Source: Gamsiella multidivaricata (taxonomy: Eukaryota; Mortierellomycota; Mortierellomycetes; Mortierellales; Mortierellaceae). Taken from it: 64,000 nucleotides of DNA. The notes under the pieces are model-generated. The model searched no databases. It saw nothing but the letters and a program-made list of their open reading frames with translations, and was not told the DNA's origin. The number at the start of each line of letters is the position of its first letter. Positions within the stretch are counted from its first letter, which is position 1. A program made the translations under genes and the position numbers. Positions 21,076-33,102 of this stretch are shown in pieces. The stretch is from contig NW_026251773.1 in assembly GCF_025024155.1 (NCBI RefSeq), positions 124,001 through 188,000 of the forward strand. Direction: 5' to 3'.

Positions 21076-23713
21076 AGATCATGGGGTGTTCTTGATACTA
21101 TCGCTTTCGATCCAGCAATAGTTATTTGTACATTCATCAGCATCGGCATGCGTTTGCACAGCCTCTTTTTTTATCCGTTTATATGTAAACTAGATTAGTC
21201 CCCTCCCCTCTCCAAAAAAAAAAATAAAAAAAAAAATCAATAATAATAAAAAGATGAAAAATGAAAAGAAAGCAAAGAAAGCGTTGTTTTTTCCTGCGGC
21301 ACGCGCGCAAGGTTGTTTAAGGCCAATCTAAAGCATAGCTGGCGCTTTTGCGGCTCATCAGCTCGTCTTGGACCGTTACGAGAGGTATGTAGCATCAAGG
21401 TCAGGTTACCAGCACCAAGTACAAATGGAAATACCGCGATCATCGGGCTACCTTGCTGTCGATAAGTGCTGTTCGCTTTACTGCCGCCGCTAGATGATAG
21501 ATGTTCCCTGATGCTCGCAAATAGGCTTCGCGAACACGACACGTACCATAACTCAATCATGTCGCACTATCCCTTTCCTTTTCTACCGTTATGCAAGGCC
21601 AAGAATGAATTATGTGTTGTCAAACGATCAAGCTATAGAGCGTCTCATGGTCATCACGCGGTTTTTGAGGGCATATCATTGTCGAGGTATATAGGCCCGA
21701 GAGATCGAGCGAGATGGATTTTTGCTTTGGTATCTCTATGAGACCAGGAGCAGCATTTGCGCCACGTTATCCCGCCTACTTGATTTAATTTAAACCTTTA
21801 GCATGCGCATAAAAATTACGGTGAAGAGTGAAGGGAAGCAGCATTGGAAAAAAAAAAAAAAAAAAAAAAAAGAAGAAAGGCCGCTTTATCATTTCAAAGG
21901 TATGCCCGTGCCAAGCGCAATAGTTGAAGTATTTCCGACTTGTAGAAAAATGCGAAGGAAAGTGGGAGCGGGATGGGAACGGAGAGAGAGCATCATATAC
22001 TATCCTTGGGATATATAGACTCGACTAATCGCGAAAGAGATATTCCGCATGAATAATATGTAGTGCACTGCCATAATACGGGTGAGGGAGGGGGAAGGGA
22101 CCTGTACTCCGGCACAGAGCCGCTTCCCCTTGGCCCTGAATCGTAAATTGCCCAGGGATTGGTGACACGAGACTATGATGGTCCAAACGAGGAACGCGCT
22201 CAATAGACTTGCGGGGCGTTAGAATACAAATTGGGTAAACAAACGCAGCAATTGAGAGCAGAAATGGTGCCATTTCAGCCGACTCTTGTTGCAAAAGAGA
22301 TCTTCATGGGTCCAGTATCATCCAACGTGAAGTAGAAATATAGGGTCAATGGAGGTTACGGGCAGTGTCCCGCTCTGGCGCTGTGTTGGGTGGGATCAGC
22401 ACCCTTGTGCACCAGAAACACCATTCTTTATTCTCCAGTAACATTTTATTTTTATCGATACACACATCTGTCGACGTGAAATGGCGATAGAATTGTCAGC
22501 AAGGGAAACAAAGGGAGCATACAGATTTTGATCCAGTTCACTAGTTCTGCATGCTTGAATCCATGAGATATTAATTAAATGAACAAAAAGTGATCGAGGC
22601 ACGACGACAACGATAACGACGAGGGTGATGGGCCATCAGCCGTTGGAGGAGGAATGTCTCTCGCTCGAATCCATCTTTCTATCCTCCATCTCATCCATGA
22701 ACAACCACTGCGATTTGTTGACCCCGCTTTGATGACTATCGGTAGCACAGATATATCGTCTTGAGCCTCCTGGAGCCACATTCATTGTTGTGGTTCCAGA
22801 AGCTCTCTTATACCACATTGGGTCCTCCTGGTTCAGAAACGCGTCCGTCCACTCGGGGACTCGAGATTGTGTAATCACTTGGAGTTGGAGAAGGAAAAAT
22901 GCTAAAGCGTCCCTTTTTTTTTTTTTGCTCTTCTGTGGATAGACACTCCAAAAGTAAGGGTTGTCATTAGAACATCTTGCTTTTTTCACATTGGACGCAC
23001 CGAAAATTAAAATAACGAATGATGTTTTCCCGTCTCCTATTCGCTCGTACATGTCCTTTGGGTCCTGCTGGCAAATATTGCATGGAGTATCGGTCCGAGA
23101 TAAGCCTGGACAGGGCAGGAGAAGTAAGGATCGAGCAGAGGCTCCTCTGAACCGGGTCAGGTTTGCGGTTTGGCGTTGGACAGTTGCACTATGCAAGGCG
23201 CATGCATATACTTCCCGTGTTCTTTCCGATCTATAAAAGAGAAATAAAATGAGTGAGCAACGTTATTGAAAGCGAAAGGGATAGTCATGTTTGAGCAACA
23301 ATCGGTTTTTGCGGACATGCGGACATGCGGATATCTGTGTTCTTACTTCGATCAAGAATGAATGAACGTGCTAATCCAGGTGTCCATTTTAGATATGACA
23401 CCATGTCGCTGCAAATATTGTGCCCATATGCGCTGGTGCGATGCCTTTTTGTTGCTATATCTGATCGATGCGCCGCATTAAAAAAGAAGAGAGCGATAGG
23501 AGATGGAGCACAAGAAATGGCGCGTTCTGACGGGGGGAGCCTAAGCGGTAGACCCAGGGTGCGTGTCGTCATGTACATAGTCATATAGTCCATGTATTCA
23601 GCTTCCGCTCCCTTCCTCGTCTCCTTTCTGATGTCAGCCATAGAAGGTGAACATGGGTCTTCCAGGGCATTGGAGGGCAGAACACAGCCGAGCACTACCG
23701 CAGATGTCCACGG
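21076..23713. other. Gene-poor region
   Basis: About 2.6 kb with AT-rich stretches and several homopolymer runs. A 186-codon minus-strand frame at 22636-23196 and a 152-codon frame at 23285-23743 lack homology, good starts and codon bias, and are not called. A spliced gene cannot be excluded. Confidence 0.4.
21848..21871. repeat. A24 homopolymer
   Basis: One of several 20-28 nt A or T tracts in non-coding DNA of this window. Confidence 0.9.
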
Positions 23714-23720
23714 TATAAAA
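23714..23720 (+). promoter_or_regulatory. TATA box, probably of the seven-helix gene
   Basis: TATAAAA on the plus strand, 360 nt before the ATG at 24080. The intervening leader is strongly pyrimidine-rich. The distance is longer than elsewhere, so the pairing is tentative. Confidence 0.4.
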
Positions 23721-24079
23721 CGGACACAGATCCCCATCACCATCCATGGCTCGCCAATCCGCTCTTCTCTCCTCCTGCTGCCCGTACAGCTTCATTGGCT
23801 TCGTTCAATAATACAATAACGACCTTCCTCCGCTCCTTCCTTATTTCCTCCCATCTTTCCTTCCCCCCATCCTCAACCGCCCCTTCCCTTCGCGGATTTG
23901 CACTCACGTTCAACGCCCTTCACCTCCATCTTCAATACCTGCATTAACTTTAATCAAATCTACCCTCTATTCCCCCTTAAACGTTCACATCTCCCCCATC
24001 CTTCTTCTCCTTTCCTTCACGAACACATCCTCGCTACGTTTACATTTTCGACACATATAATCTCAACCGGACCGAAGGC

Positions 24080-25462
24080 ATGAGTGCTTCACCCATCGCA
24101 ACAAATATCGGGCTCGAAGAGGTCGTAGGCTCGCTCCTAACAGGCGCTTCCATGATCCTGACAATCCACTCACTCTCCCGCATGATCTTCTTGCGTCGGA
24201 CAGGGTCCAAATACCACCTCTTCCCCGTCATCAATGTCGCACAGTTCATCAACCAGCTGTGCATCTTCTTCCTCATCACCACGGCCTTTAATACCATATC
24301 CTTCCGCTCTGCCCTCTGGCTAAACGTAATCAACAATTTCGCCTACTTTGTCACCAAACCGACCACTATGTATCTGGCCTACCTCAGGTGTTCAGCAGTC
24401 TATCCCAAATTCAAAAAATTCGCATGGCTCCACTACTTTCTGATCGTGTCCCGGGGGGTGGAGTTGTTTGGGATAGTGGTCATCAATATCATCCAAAACA
24501 ATGATTGCGATGGGTCCGTCGCCAAGGGGACCAAGTGCGAGAACCTGGCTATCGCCTGGACGTTCCGAGATGCAGGAGCACCCATCTTTCGATTCTACTA
24601 CATCCTCTGCGAGGGCATCTTTTACGTAACACTGTTCCGGACGCTCAAGGGAATGAGTCAGGGCAAGAATCTACAGCTAATTCAGTACCGTCGGTTGCAG
24701 ACGACCCTGTTCACAGTGGACCTGGCACTGCTGATCTTCATGTCGATCTATCGGATCTTCGGCATTTTCGACAAGGACTTGCCGACTTATGTGTATTACG
24801 AGCTGTTATCGTCCACGCTGACCATCTTCAACCTGACCGAGTTTGGGCTGAACATCCGTATTTTATTCAACACGGTGACGGACGCCAAGAGCGCCTCCCA
24901 GAGCGGATCAGACAGTCCAAGTAAACTCGAGATGGGATCCATCCACCACTCTACCGAACAGAACCCAGTGGCGAGCACGACCTTGGCTAATGGGATCTCG
25001 GGTAATATGAACGTCCGAAGCGCCGAAAACAGTCCTCATTCTGCCACGAGATACAGCTCAACTTCGCCATTGACCTCCTTCGCTGCTGAGACCGGGTACA
25101 ACAACGATTTTGATCCCTACTCGCGCACACAACCCTTTTCGACAGTGTCCTCCTCCTTCCACCGCCCGTCCTCTCCTCGAGTGACTAGACCTAGCAGCCC
25201 TCTCCATGGTGAGCACAACGACTATCTTCCCTACAACGCGTCAGCAGGGACAAGAGAGTCGGTCTCTCGCCAAGACAAGTACATTATCACACCAGCCAAT
25301 TTCCAGCGCCAGGCCCAAAGTGGGTTTTATGAGGGGGTTACGAGCAACGCAGAAGCAGACGCAAGTCCAAGCGCGGACGAGAGAAGGAGCAGTGGTAATG
25401 GAGGTATTTCACGTCCAACACGCGCACTGGCGCCTCCAGAACGGTCGGCAGCGCGTCGTTAA
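24080..25462 (+). CDS. Seven-helix membrane protein, receptor-like
   Basis: A single exon encodes 460 residues. Seven hydrophobic segments can be placed at about 12-34, 47-70, 74-101, 113-135, 168-187, 205-229 and 232-259, followed by a 200-residue Ser/Thr/Pro-rich tail. The short N-terminus without a signal peptide and the long tail fit an N-out, C-in receptor-like topology, with many candidate phosphorylation sites in the tail. Two cysteines in the loop between helices 4 and 5 (N-D-C-D-G and K-C-E-N) could form a disulphide. I do not see the signature motifs of a named fungal GPCR class. The ligand is unknown. Single-exon structure fits other accessory genes in the window. Confidence 0.75.
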   Translation: MSASPIATNIGLEEVVGSLLTGASMILTIHSLSRMIFLRRTGSKYHLFPVINVAQFINQLCIFFLITTAFNTISFRSALWLNVINNFAYFVTKPTTMYLAYLRCSAVYPKFKKFAWLHYFLIVSRGVELFGIVVINIIQNNDCDGSVAKGTKCENLAIAWTFRDAGAPIFRFYYILCEGIFYVTLFRTLKGMSQGKNLQLIQYRRLQTTLFTVDLALLIFMSIYRIFGIFDKDLPTYVYYELLSSTLTIFNLTEFGLNIRILFNTVTDAKSASQSGSDSPSKLEMGSIHHSTEQNPVASTTLANGISGNMNVRSAENSPHSATRYSSTSPLTSFAAETGYNNDFDPYSRTQPFSTVSSSFHRPSSPRVTRPSSPLHGEHNDYLPYNASAGTRESVSRQDKYIITPANFQRQAQSGFYEGVTSNAEADASPSADERRSSGNGGISRPTRALAPPERSAARR

Positions 25463-25705
25463 ATAGCATAACCTTAATTTTCAATACCATCCAGCATACA
25501 CATGCATCTATGACCCGCATACAAATACATCCCTGTAAAACACGCCGCACTCAAAAGCAAGTGCACGATAATTGACAAACAGCCGATTGGTATCCCCTAC
25601 ATACATAGTCTATTGCATGAAAATGTGAGCGTTTATTTTGTACAATTATTATAACTGAATGAATGAGAGACAGAGCGCACGATCCAGCCGTTGCGTATGT
25701 TCCCT

Positions 25706-27416
25706 TTATCGAGCGTTTGAGCTCGATGTGGCGATATTCGATAGCTCACGGACCCTTTCCTGGGCTGCAGCAACCAGTTGCACCAATGGATCGAGTCCTT
25801 CAGTGTTCTGCTCGATCGACGACAGCCGGCTCCCAAGTCGCTTCGATATCTTGTTGATTTTCAGGTCCTTATCAGGCTGAGAAAGAGTAGTAATAGAACA
25901 GCATTGAGTCAATGGCATTGTTGCATTATGGTCTGGGGCATCGTCTTATTCATGCACAGGGAAAAAAAAAGAGAAGAAAAGAAGATATCTCTTACGTTGT
26001 ATAACATATCGCGAGTATCGCTAGCAGAGAACACTTCGTCCCGCAAAGTTGGCATCATCGACATCAATCTCTGGTCTGCCACAGACAGGTGACTGAAATT
26101 GTTGTCGGCGGCACAAAGCGCTGCCATGGTGCTTGAGAGTGAATTGTCGCGCAATTGGGGGTGCAATTTGAACCGATGCAGGTGATTTGTCCAGCTGTCC
26201 AGTGCTCGCTTCTTTTCCTGAAAGTCTTTCAGTTCTTCTTCATCCTGTTCCGCAAGACTTGCAGGAGGTTATTCATTAAAAAAAAAAAAAAAAAAAAAAA
26301 AAGAAAAAGATGAGAGCTATGATCCCTCTCCGCAATGCTCAGATTCGAAATAAAAAAAGATGGTAGACATCGACTTACAGTTTCTCTTGCTCAAGACGAA
26401 GCTCCAAGTCCCTGATATGCTCAAGATCTGGTACGAGCATAGCCTCCAACTCTTTCTAAAAGCGGTCCGAAATACGGAAATGTTAGACGCAGTTGTCCTA
26501 TATATCTCAAACCGTGGACGTGTTCGTTGCTTAGACAGAGTAGAGGCGATTTTTCGCTGTGGCCATACATTTCGATTCATGAGCTGGTGATAGTTGATGC
26601 GATCCCTCCTTGGTGGTGGTACATCCAGTTCACTTAGTCGGTCGTTCATCCTATCGTCTCACAAGAATTGAGAAATTTGTAAGTTGGACGACAAATGTAG
26701 AGCCGATGTTCCTCTGCAAAGTTGACGATGACCTACTTTTGCATTAGGCGATTCAAGGTGACCTGGACAGCAATCTTTCTCTTCTCTCCTCGAGCTCGTG
26801 AAATGGCGGCGCTATAGGGATTAAACCAAGTGATATCAGGTCAGTAACAGTTACCATTTTTGAGGTATTCAGGGAGCATAAGCAACTTACGGAAAGAGGT
26901 TCGAAATGACAGTTTGGACGTGGGTGCGGGTTTTAACATCAATCGGCTTCCACGTCCGTCTGACAGTTGCCTTGGAAACGACCCGCAGTGTTCGCTGCAA
27001 GCCCAATTGTCGATCATAGTCTTCAGGATCTGATTCAGCTCCCTGCTCCTCCTCCTCTTCTTCCTGCACTTCAGAACCATTGTCATCCTCGCTCTCTTCA
27101 TCGGATAGGGCCCGTGTTTCCTGTTTCTTTAGTGAGATGTCTGATAAGGCTGATGAGACTGAGGCTCCTGCCTTGGATGTGGTTTTTGATGTTACTTTCT
27201 CGTTTAATTTTTTTCCTGCTGCTGGAGCGGATGCCTTTGCTTTTGCTGGCTTTGTGTTCTTGGAGGATGAAGGTCGAAGAGTCCTCTTTTTGGCGGGCTT
27301 CTTTGAGGAGGAGTCCTGTTTCTTGGCGCTTGCCTGTTCCAAAGAGGGGCCAAAGTAAGCGGCGTTCAACCATGACCTCGCAAAATAAAAGCTGAATGAG
27401 TCGACCGGCATACCAT
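25706..27416 (-). CDS. CENP-Q/Fta7-like inner kinetochore protein (predicted)
   Basis: CENP-Q (Okp1 in yeast) is part of the inner kinetochore network that connects centromeric chromatin to outer kinetochore proteins. Seven coding exons: 27416-27414 (only the ATG), 27333-26891, 26811-26737, 26650-26569, 26455-26379, 26257-25996 and 25876-25706, giving 370 residues in continuous phase. A Lys/Ser-rich basic N-terminus and an acidic stretch precede the domain, which begins R-R-T-W-K-P-I-D. Coiled-coil helices with L-D-V-P-P-P-R-R and M-L-V-P-D-L-E-H-I-R-D-L-E-L follow, the order seen in fungal CENP-Q. The family call is from pattern, not a profile search. If the first intron is not removed, an alternative start gives M-P-V-D-S-F and a longer N-terminus. 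It is divergent from the RhoGAP gene. Confidence 0.6.
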
Positions 27417-27740
27417 ATTGTAGAGTTGTCGATGGCGGTGATGTCCTGCTGGCCTTAGTGATCAAATGCCGATGGCACAGGTGTTTTTTGTTTACGAAGA
27501 GTTGATCGTCGCGCTGGTGAAGGATAAGGAGACAACACGCCCAGCACGCGGTTGGACTACTGAGCACCTATCCTATTCTCAAAAGCCACTACGAAGCCCA
27601 GGTGCATTGCCCTCGAGCCTTGGTTTCAACGCAACACCGTGCTTTCTCCCTCCCTCCCCCCCCCCCCGCTGCCGCTCTCATCTGCATCCTTCCCTCACTC
27701 AAAACTTTCCTCATCTCTCTCCCTCTGAAACTTCTTTGCC

Positions 27741-29424
27741 ATGGCGTCCAGCGAAAACATCATTTACAGAGCAGGCAAGTCGACCCATATCCTCATACTC
27801 CTCACTTTCACAGCTGCTGCCCTTGGACCAGGAACCTAGCGCTGTGACCGCAAAAATGCCGTTGCATTATCTTTAATGACTATTATTCTGCAGGGCAGTA
27901 ACCGCCTCAGCTTGAATGACATGGTCGCGAAATAGGTGTGGACTTTGAGAGCCGGCCCATGGTGGTGATCTGTGCTTGCAACCTGCCGGATCCCAATGTC
28001 ATCGATTATGACACGATTCTAAGGTGCGGGCTAAACTCCTGCAATTGTGATGATATATAGCACATGGCAGTCTATTAATGTCTCAATCTCTCCCTCTTTA
28101 TATTTTTTCTTAAATAGCGTTGTTCTCGCTCAATTGGATCAGTTCGTTGAAAATGACTACACTGTCGTGATGTTTTCCGGAGGAGCATTATATCGTCCTG
28201 GATGGAAATGGCTTTTCAAGGCATACCGTAGTTTGAATAGAAGGTACCTCAGAGGTGAACATCACCTAACCGAGAAGATATGCATTCATTGCATTCATTT
28301 CAAGTTTTTATATATATATATATATATATTTTTACTGACACCAATCAATGTTCTGGTTTTCATAACTAGATACAAAAAGAATTTGAAGGCGCTGTACGTT
28401 GTTCATCCCTCAACTTGGCCAAGGCTCATCCTGGGAACTATGAACGCTGTTATCAGGTACTTTGGAAGAGTGTTGATAACCTACAGTCTGGATCCTTTCA
28501 GCGTGTGCCGTCACTAATCGATATCTTTGTACAACAGCCCCAAGTTTAGCGCTAAGGTTCATTTCATCGACAACCTCTCTCAACTGGCACGAGTTGTGCC
28601 TCTCAACCAAATCAATATTCCTGCAGCTGTCTACAAGTAAGAACATGTCAGCCCCCCCCCCCCTCTAAAGCGGTTTCAGACACAGTTGAACATTATGCAC
28701 TCTGGACTGAACATTTGTTCTTTCCACCCTATACTCTAGGCACAACCTGAAGTTCGAGGATGCGATAACACTTCCAGAAGATCAGCAGGATAACGCCCAC
28801 AGAGTCTTTGGTGCATCACTGGAGCGACTCATGGGACCCAACGGCGAAAAAGGACTTCCGAAAGTGATCCAGGACTGCATTGGCAACCTCATTGCGAATG
28901 GACTCTACGTCGAGGGACTTTTCCGGCGCAGCCCTAGCTCCGCCATGCTGAAGCAGGTCCGGGCCGCGTATGACCGCGGCAACCCCGTTGATCTCTCCGA
29001 ATACGATGTCCACATTTCGGCTGTGCTGCTGAAGCTCTTCCTGAGAGAACTGCCTGAGCCCATTTTCCCAGTATCGGTCTATGCAAAGTTGCAGCAACAG
29101 AAGCGGGGAGAGCAGACGAAAACGGTTCTGGAATTCATCAGGACAGAGGTAATCTTGGAGGTCACGCATATCAATCTGGTGCTGATGATGGAGGTGTTTA
29201 GGCTACTCAAGATGGTGGCAGACAGGCACGAGTCGAACAAGATGACGGCGTACAACCTGGCGCTAGTCATGACCCCCAACATGGTGCGGCATGACGACGT
29301 GATGCAGGAGATTGCGCTATCGAGCGTTGCTGCACATCTGCAGAGAGAGTCGATCGTGGAAGGAGCCTTGACGCTCGGAACGGTGATCAAGGTCATGATC
29401 GAGCATTATGATGAAGTCTTTTGA
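27741..29424 (+). CDS. CRAL-TRIO/BCH-domain Rho GTPase-activating protein (ARHGAP1 type)
   Basis: It stimulates GTP hydrolysis by Rho/Cdc42-type GTPases, controlling polarity and membrane traffic. Six exons: 27741-27774, 27936-28023, 28118-28243, 28370-28456, 28538-28636 and 28740-29424, giving 372 residues. A lipid-binding CRAL-TRIO/BCH domain (about 12-140) shows the conserved block K-N-L-K-A-L-Y-V-V-H-P-S-T-W. The RhoGAP domain (about 168-370) has the arginine finger in G-L-F-R-R-S-P (Arg207) and K-L-F-L-R-E-L-P-E-P. The layout matches human p50RhoGAP. The first intron uses a GC donor (G|GCAAGT). The third intron carries a TA repeat, and the fifth a run of 12 C. Confidence 0.92.
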
Positions 29425-29877
29425 ACAAACGAGATAGGCATATGCACAAAGGAATCAATAGAAAGCCAGCAACATTGCATTTTTGATCCACATGCGACTC
29501 TGTTCATTGTCAAAAAATAAATCGTTTATTGCCGAATATATATATTATTACAAAAAATAGGTACACTTGGGTTTTTTAAACACTTTCTTCTTGGTTTCCA
29601 ATTCCTGTTTTCTCCTTCCTTTTCTCTTCCCTCTCTCTAGTAATGGGTATAGTTTTGTCCGCAAGATCACACCTCCTGCCAGCGGATTAGATTGCACCCT
29701 CAAGCCAGAAAAGAAATAAAAAAAAAAAAAAGAGGCGCCATGGAAACTGCAGCACATATTTTCATGGTTAAATATATACGAGACGAAAGGGCGGTGTGTT
29801 TTGTGCGTTTCCCACCATTTCATCCTCCTCCTCTATCCACATCCATCATTTTATGGGGATATAAAATGTCGCTTTTT
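29425..29877. other. Convergent 3' region
   Basis: Spacer between convergent RhoGAP and guanine deaminase genes, with several polyadenylation-like AATAAA sequences and AT repeats. No gene seen. Confidence 0.5.
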
Positions 29878-31700
29878 TTACTTGCGCGAAGCGACGGTCG
29901 AGCCGGGGAGACGAACTTCCTTGCCCTGGACAAAGATCTTCTCGTTGTTGCGGTCGTCACCGACGAACAGGTACTTCTCGAACTGTGTCTCGATGCAGTC
30001 GTGGTCAAAGACATCGACGGGCGAGTTCTCGACCGAGGTGTTGACAAGGATGGCGTCGAACTCCTTACCGACCTCGAAGTTTCCGATCGTGTCTTGGAGT
30101 TCCATCACGCGGGCACCTCCCATGGTGGCGAGGTAGAACAATTCAGCGACGACCAAGGTGGTCTCTGCATCCCTGGCAACGGAAACAGAGCGCGAAGCAC
30201 GAAGGGCCTCGAGGATCGAGGGAGAGTAGCCACCGGCGACATCTGTGCCGAGTCCGACCTTGATATCCTTGTTGAGCATCTTGCGGACGTCGGCCAAACC
30301 AGACTTGAGGTTCAGGTTGGAGTTGGCGCAGTGCGAGATACCGGCGTTCTTCTCCTTCATCAGATCGAGCTCTTCATCCTTCATGTGGACACAGTGGGCC
30401 ATGATGGTGCGGTCGTTCAAGAGGCCATGATCGGCATAGACGGAGGTGTAATTCACCGAGTTGGGGAACAGCGACATGGTGAAGCCGATCTCGTTCAGGT
30501 TCTCGCACAGATGGGATTGGATGGGAAGATCGTATTCCTTGGCCAGCTTGCCGAGCTCAGTGAGCAAGTCGGATGTGCAGGAGATGGCGAAACGAGGGGT
30601 GATGATGGGTGTGACCAAGGGCTTGTGGTCTAACTGGGCGTTGACGTCCTTGACATACTCGATGAAGGCACGGGTGTCCCGGACCGAGGACTCGGTAGTC
30701 TCGACCAAGAAATCGGGCGAGTTCTGGTTCATGTTGACCTTGCCGACGTAGGCGCGCTGACCCTGCTCCTGAATGATGCTGACGAGCTCCTTGCAGGCTT
30801 CAAGGTGGATGGTCGCAAACCAGCAGGCAGAGGTGGTGCCGTTGCGGAGCGAGCGGGCGACAGATTTGGTGTAGAGCTTGCGAGCATAGTCCTTATCTGC
30901 GAACTTGGACTCGCGTGGGAAGGTGTAGGTGTCGAGCCATTCGAGCAGAGGCAAATCATGTCCGTTTCCACAGAATGTGTACTGGGGAGCGTGCTATCAA
31001 CGAAACAAATAAAGCCATTGCGGAAAGAATTAGTTAATGAATTGGAGACATGTTGCACAGCAAATGTGTCGATGATTAAGCTGCAACTGATTGTAGGGCA
31101 GAGAGGACTTACGATATGGGTGTCGACGAATCCGGGGATGATGAACTGATCCTCAGTCAAGTGGACGACCTAAAGGGTTCAAGTGGTGCGCAAGACGTAT
31201 GAACAGGTTAGATGGCAGCACGTTAGTCAATAAATAGAACTGTGTGGATAAATTAGGGTTAAGAGTCTGTCCCTTTCTCCTGGGTCCTGGTAACACAGCG
31301 AGCTGGCATTGATCAAAGTCCTACCCGAGCACCTCCGAGGACGTCATAGATTCTGTCCCACAGGTCGGTGACCATCCTCAAGTGCTACTGGAGGCATTTA
31401 TTGCCCCTGGGTACATAACTCGCCCATTCCAACCGAGCCTGGCTATGTGTGGCGGATGTGATCATAGTCGACAAGAGGAGGGTACTGCTGCAACTGATCG
31501 GGCCATACCTTCTCTCTATCCACGCCCTCAAGGGCAGCCTCGACCTTGTCCTGGGAGACGTCCTTGACCAGCTTAGCAATCTTGCCCTGGTTGTCAATAA
31601 AGAGTAGACCCTGCTTGATGTATTCGATTTCCTTGATGGAAAGGGAGTGAATGAGAGCGCCGTAGAAGACCTTGGCGATCGTGGAAGCGAATGTTTTCAT
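29878..31700 (-). CDS. GUD1: Guanine deaminase
   Basis: It hydrolyses guanine to xanthine and ammonia in purine catabolism. Four exons: 31700-31509, 31384-31325, 31169-31113 and 30993-29878, all GT-AG, giving 474 residues. The amidohydrolase metal site is visible: P-G-F-V-D-T-H-I-H (the two metal-binding histidines fall on different exons), then S-H-L-C-E-N, A-H-C-V-H and L-G-T-D-V-A-G-G with the final metal-binding Asp. The block A-P-Q-Y-T-F-C-G-N-G-H-D-L-P-L-L-E-W is typical of guanine deaminases. The 60-nt second exon is the least conserved and the least certain boundary. The start is the first ATG after the TATA box. Confidence 0.93.
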
Positions 31701-31858
31701 GGTGAGAGAGGGGTGCTTGCAGTGTCGGCGGTGAGAGTGGAGAGAGCGAGTGTGCAAAAGAGCAAGGGGGCAGGGGCGAGTTGGAGTATGGAGGTGCCGC
31801 AAGGTGGGAGGGGAAAAGAGCAATGAGAAGAGAGAAGCGAATGAGGGACCTGAGGCCC

Positions 31859-31865
31859 TTTTATA
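31859..31865 (-). promoter_or_regulatory. TATA box of guanine deaminase
   Basis: TATAAAA on the minus strand, about 160 nt before the ATG at 31700. Confidence 0.5.
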
Positions 31866-33102
31866 CGCATTCATTCCTCTCATTCGTGAAGAGTAAGAAA
31901 GAAGGTTATGGAGCTGTGTGGGTGTGGGCGTGGGTGCCGGAGCAATTGGAAAAAGGTACAGAAAACATGTGTCGAGATTGTGTGGCCAATGATTTGTGCT
32001 CCGCAATCAAAGGCCTAACGAAAATAAAGTAAAAAAAAAAAAAGTGGGTGTCCGCCCCATTGCTGTTGATGGACGTTCTCCGGACCAGTAAAGGTCCGAT
32101 CCACTGTACGCCCTGACAGCCACCGACGAGTGGGACAGCCGGAAAAGAACGAGAGAGCGAAGGAGCGAAGGAGCGAAGGAAGGAACTTGCCGCCGTTCTT
32201 GCAGTCCTTCCTTCTGCGGGGGAACTTGACACCCACTTTTTTTTTCCTGTCCCTGGTTCATTTTAAGCCCAGGGTGACACAGCAGCTATCGCTGCGTCCA
32301 TAGCATCCCCTTCCCCAGTTTCTTCCAAAGGTGGGGTTCAAGGTTCGAACCATTAGCTTTGAAAGGCTGCATATTGCTACCCCGCATTTGACCATTTCTA
32401 TTCTTTAGACATCCATGAGAAAAGAGGGAGGGAAAAAGTGTACCCCCGGACCCCGCTTTTTTTTTTTTTTTTTTTTTTTTTATTGCTCCCTTCACTCTTC
32501 TCCTGAGATAACCCACAAAGAGCCATGTCATCGCCACATGGATAGTACCTATCCGCACTCCATCTACCCGTATGCCTCCTTGAAGAAGCATCAACACAAT
32601 ACACAATCGCTTTCCAACGTTGCCCGCCTTCTGTTGGCATAATTTGCTCTCCATCATGGATACTCCACGAGGGCGGACTGTGCCATGCTCCTTCTATACT
32701 CGTTTACTACCTTAATCCTATTGGATGTACTGGGTGATGAAGTTGGTGAAGGCTAGGTCGAAACGCGTTCATAGTTGGCCATAGAAATTATTTTTGCCAC
32801 TATTTTTTTTTTGCCGCGCAATTGACAACAACAGTCCTCAATCTGAGTGAGGGCGTAGTTCCCAGGCACCTCTATCCCCTTAGTAGTCATTCCTGTGCTC
32901 ACTTCTCGGACTCCACCAAAGCGTCATCGCCCTCCTTGTCCCGTCCTTACGGAGCCTCGGTTTCTTTCTCGACGTGCAATTTAGCAGACTAACCGCCGGC
33001 TTGTTTCCCCATCAACCAACAGCAACATTCACTGAAAGGAACACGCGAGACGCATGCTTAGCTTGTGTCAGGAACTTTCGGCATTCAACCTGCACAAATA
33101 CC
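31866..33102. other. Intergenic region with inverted repeat and T tract
   Basis: About 1.2 kb with no supported gene. It holds the 215-bp inverted-repeat element listed separately and a T24 run at 32457-32480. Confidence 0.5.
32031..32245. repeat. Short element with perfect terminal inverted repeats
   Basis: The left arm is an A13 run followed by GTGGGTGTC (32031-32052). The right arm is GACACCCAC followed by T9 (32228-32245). The arms match perfectly over at least 18 bp and face each other across 175 bp of sequence that itself contains a short GGAGCGAA repeat. No open frame is present. The shape is that of a miniature inverted-repeat element or a long hairpin, but no target-site duplication is obvious and only one copy is seen here. 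Confidence 0.45.

Noticed and set aside
22636..23196. 186-codon minus-strand frame in the gene-poor region
   Set aside because: Mixed composition with a K-K-K-K run from a T tract, no homology recognised and no promoter element. An exon of an unseen spliced gene remains possible.
23285..23743. 152-codon minus-strand frame with a signal-peptide-like start
   Set aside because: Its first codons overlap a good plus-strand TATA box at 23714-23720, and the rest has no domain or codon bias.
29692..30633. 313-codon plus-strand open frame
   Set aside because: Antisense shadow of the guanine deaminase last exon.
32340..32365. GGTTCGAACC resembling a tRNA B box
   Set aside because: The flanking bases cannot form a T-arm stem on either strand, and no A box lies at the right distance.
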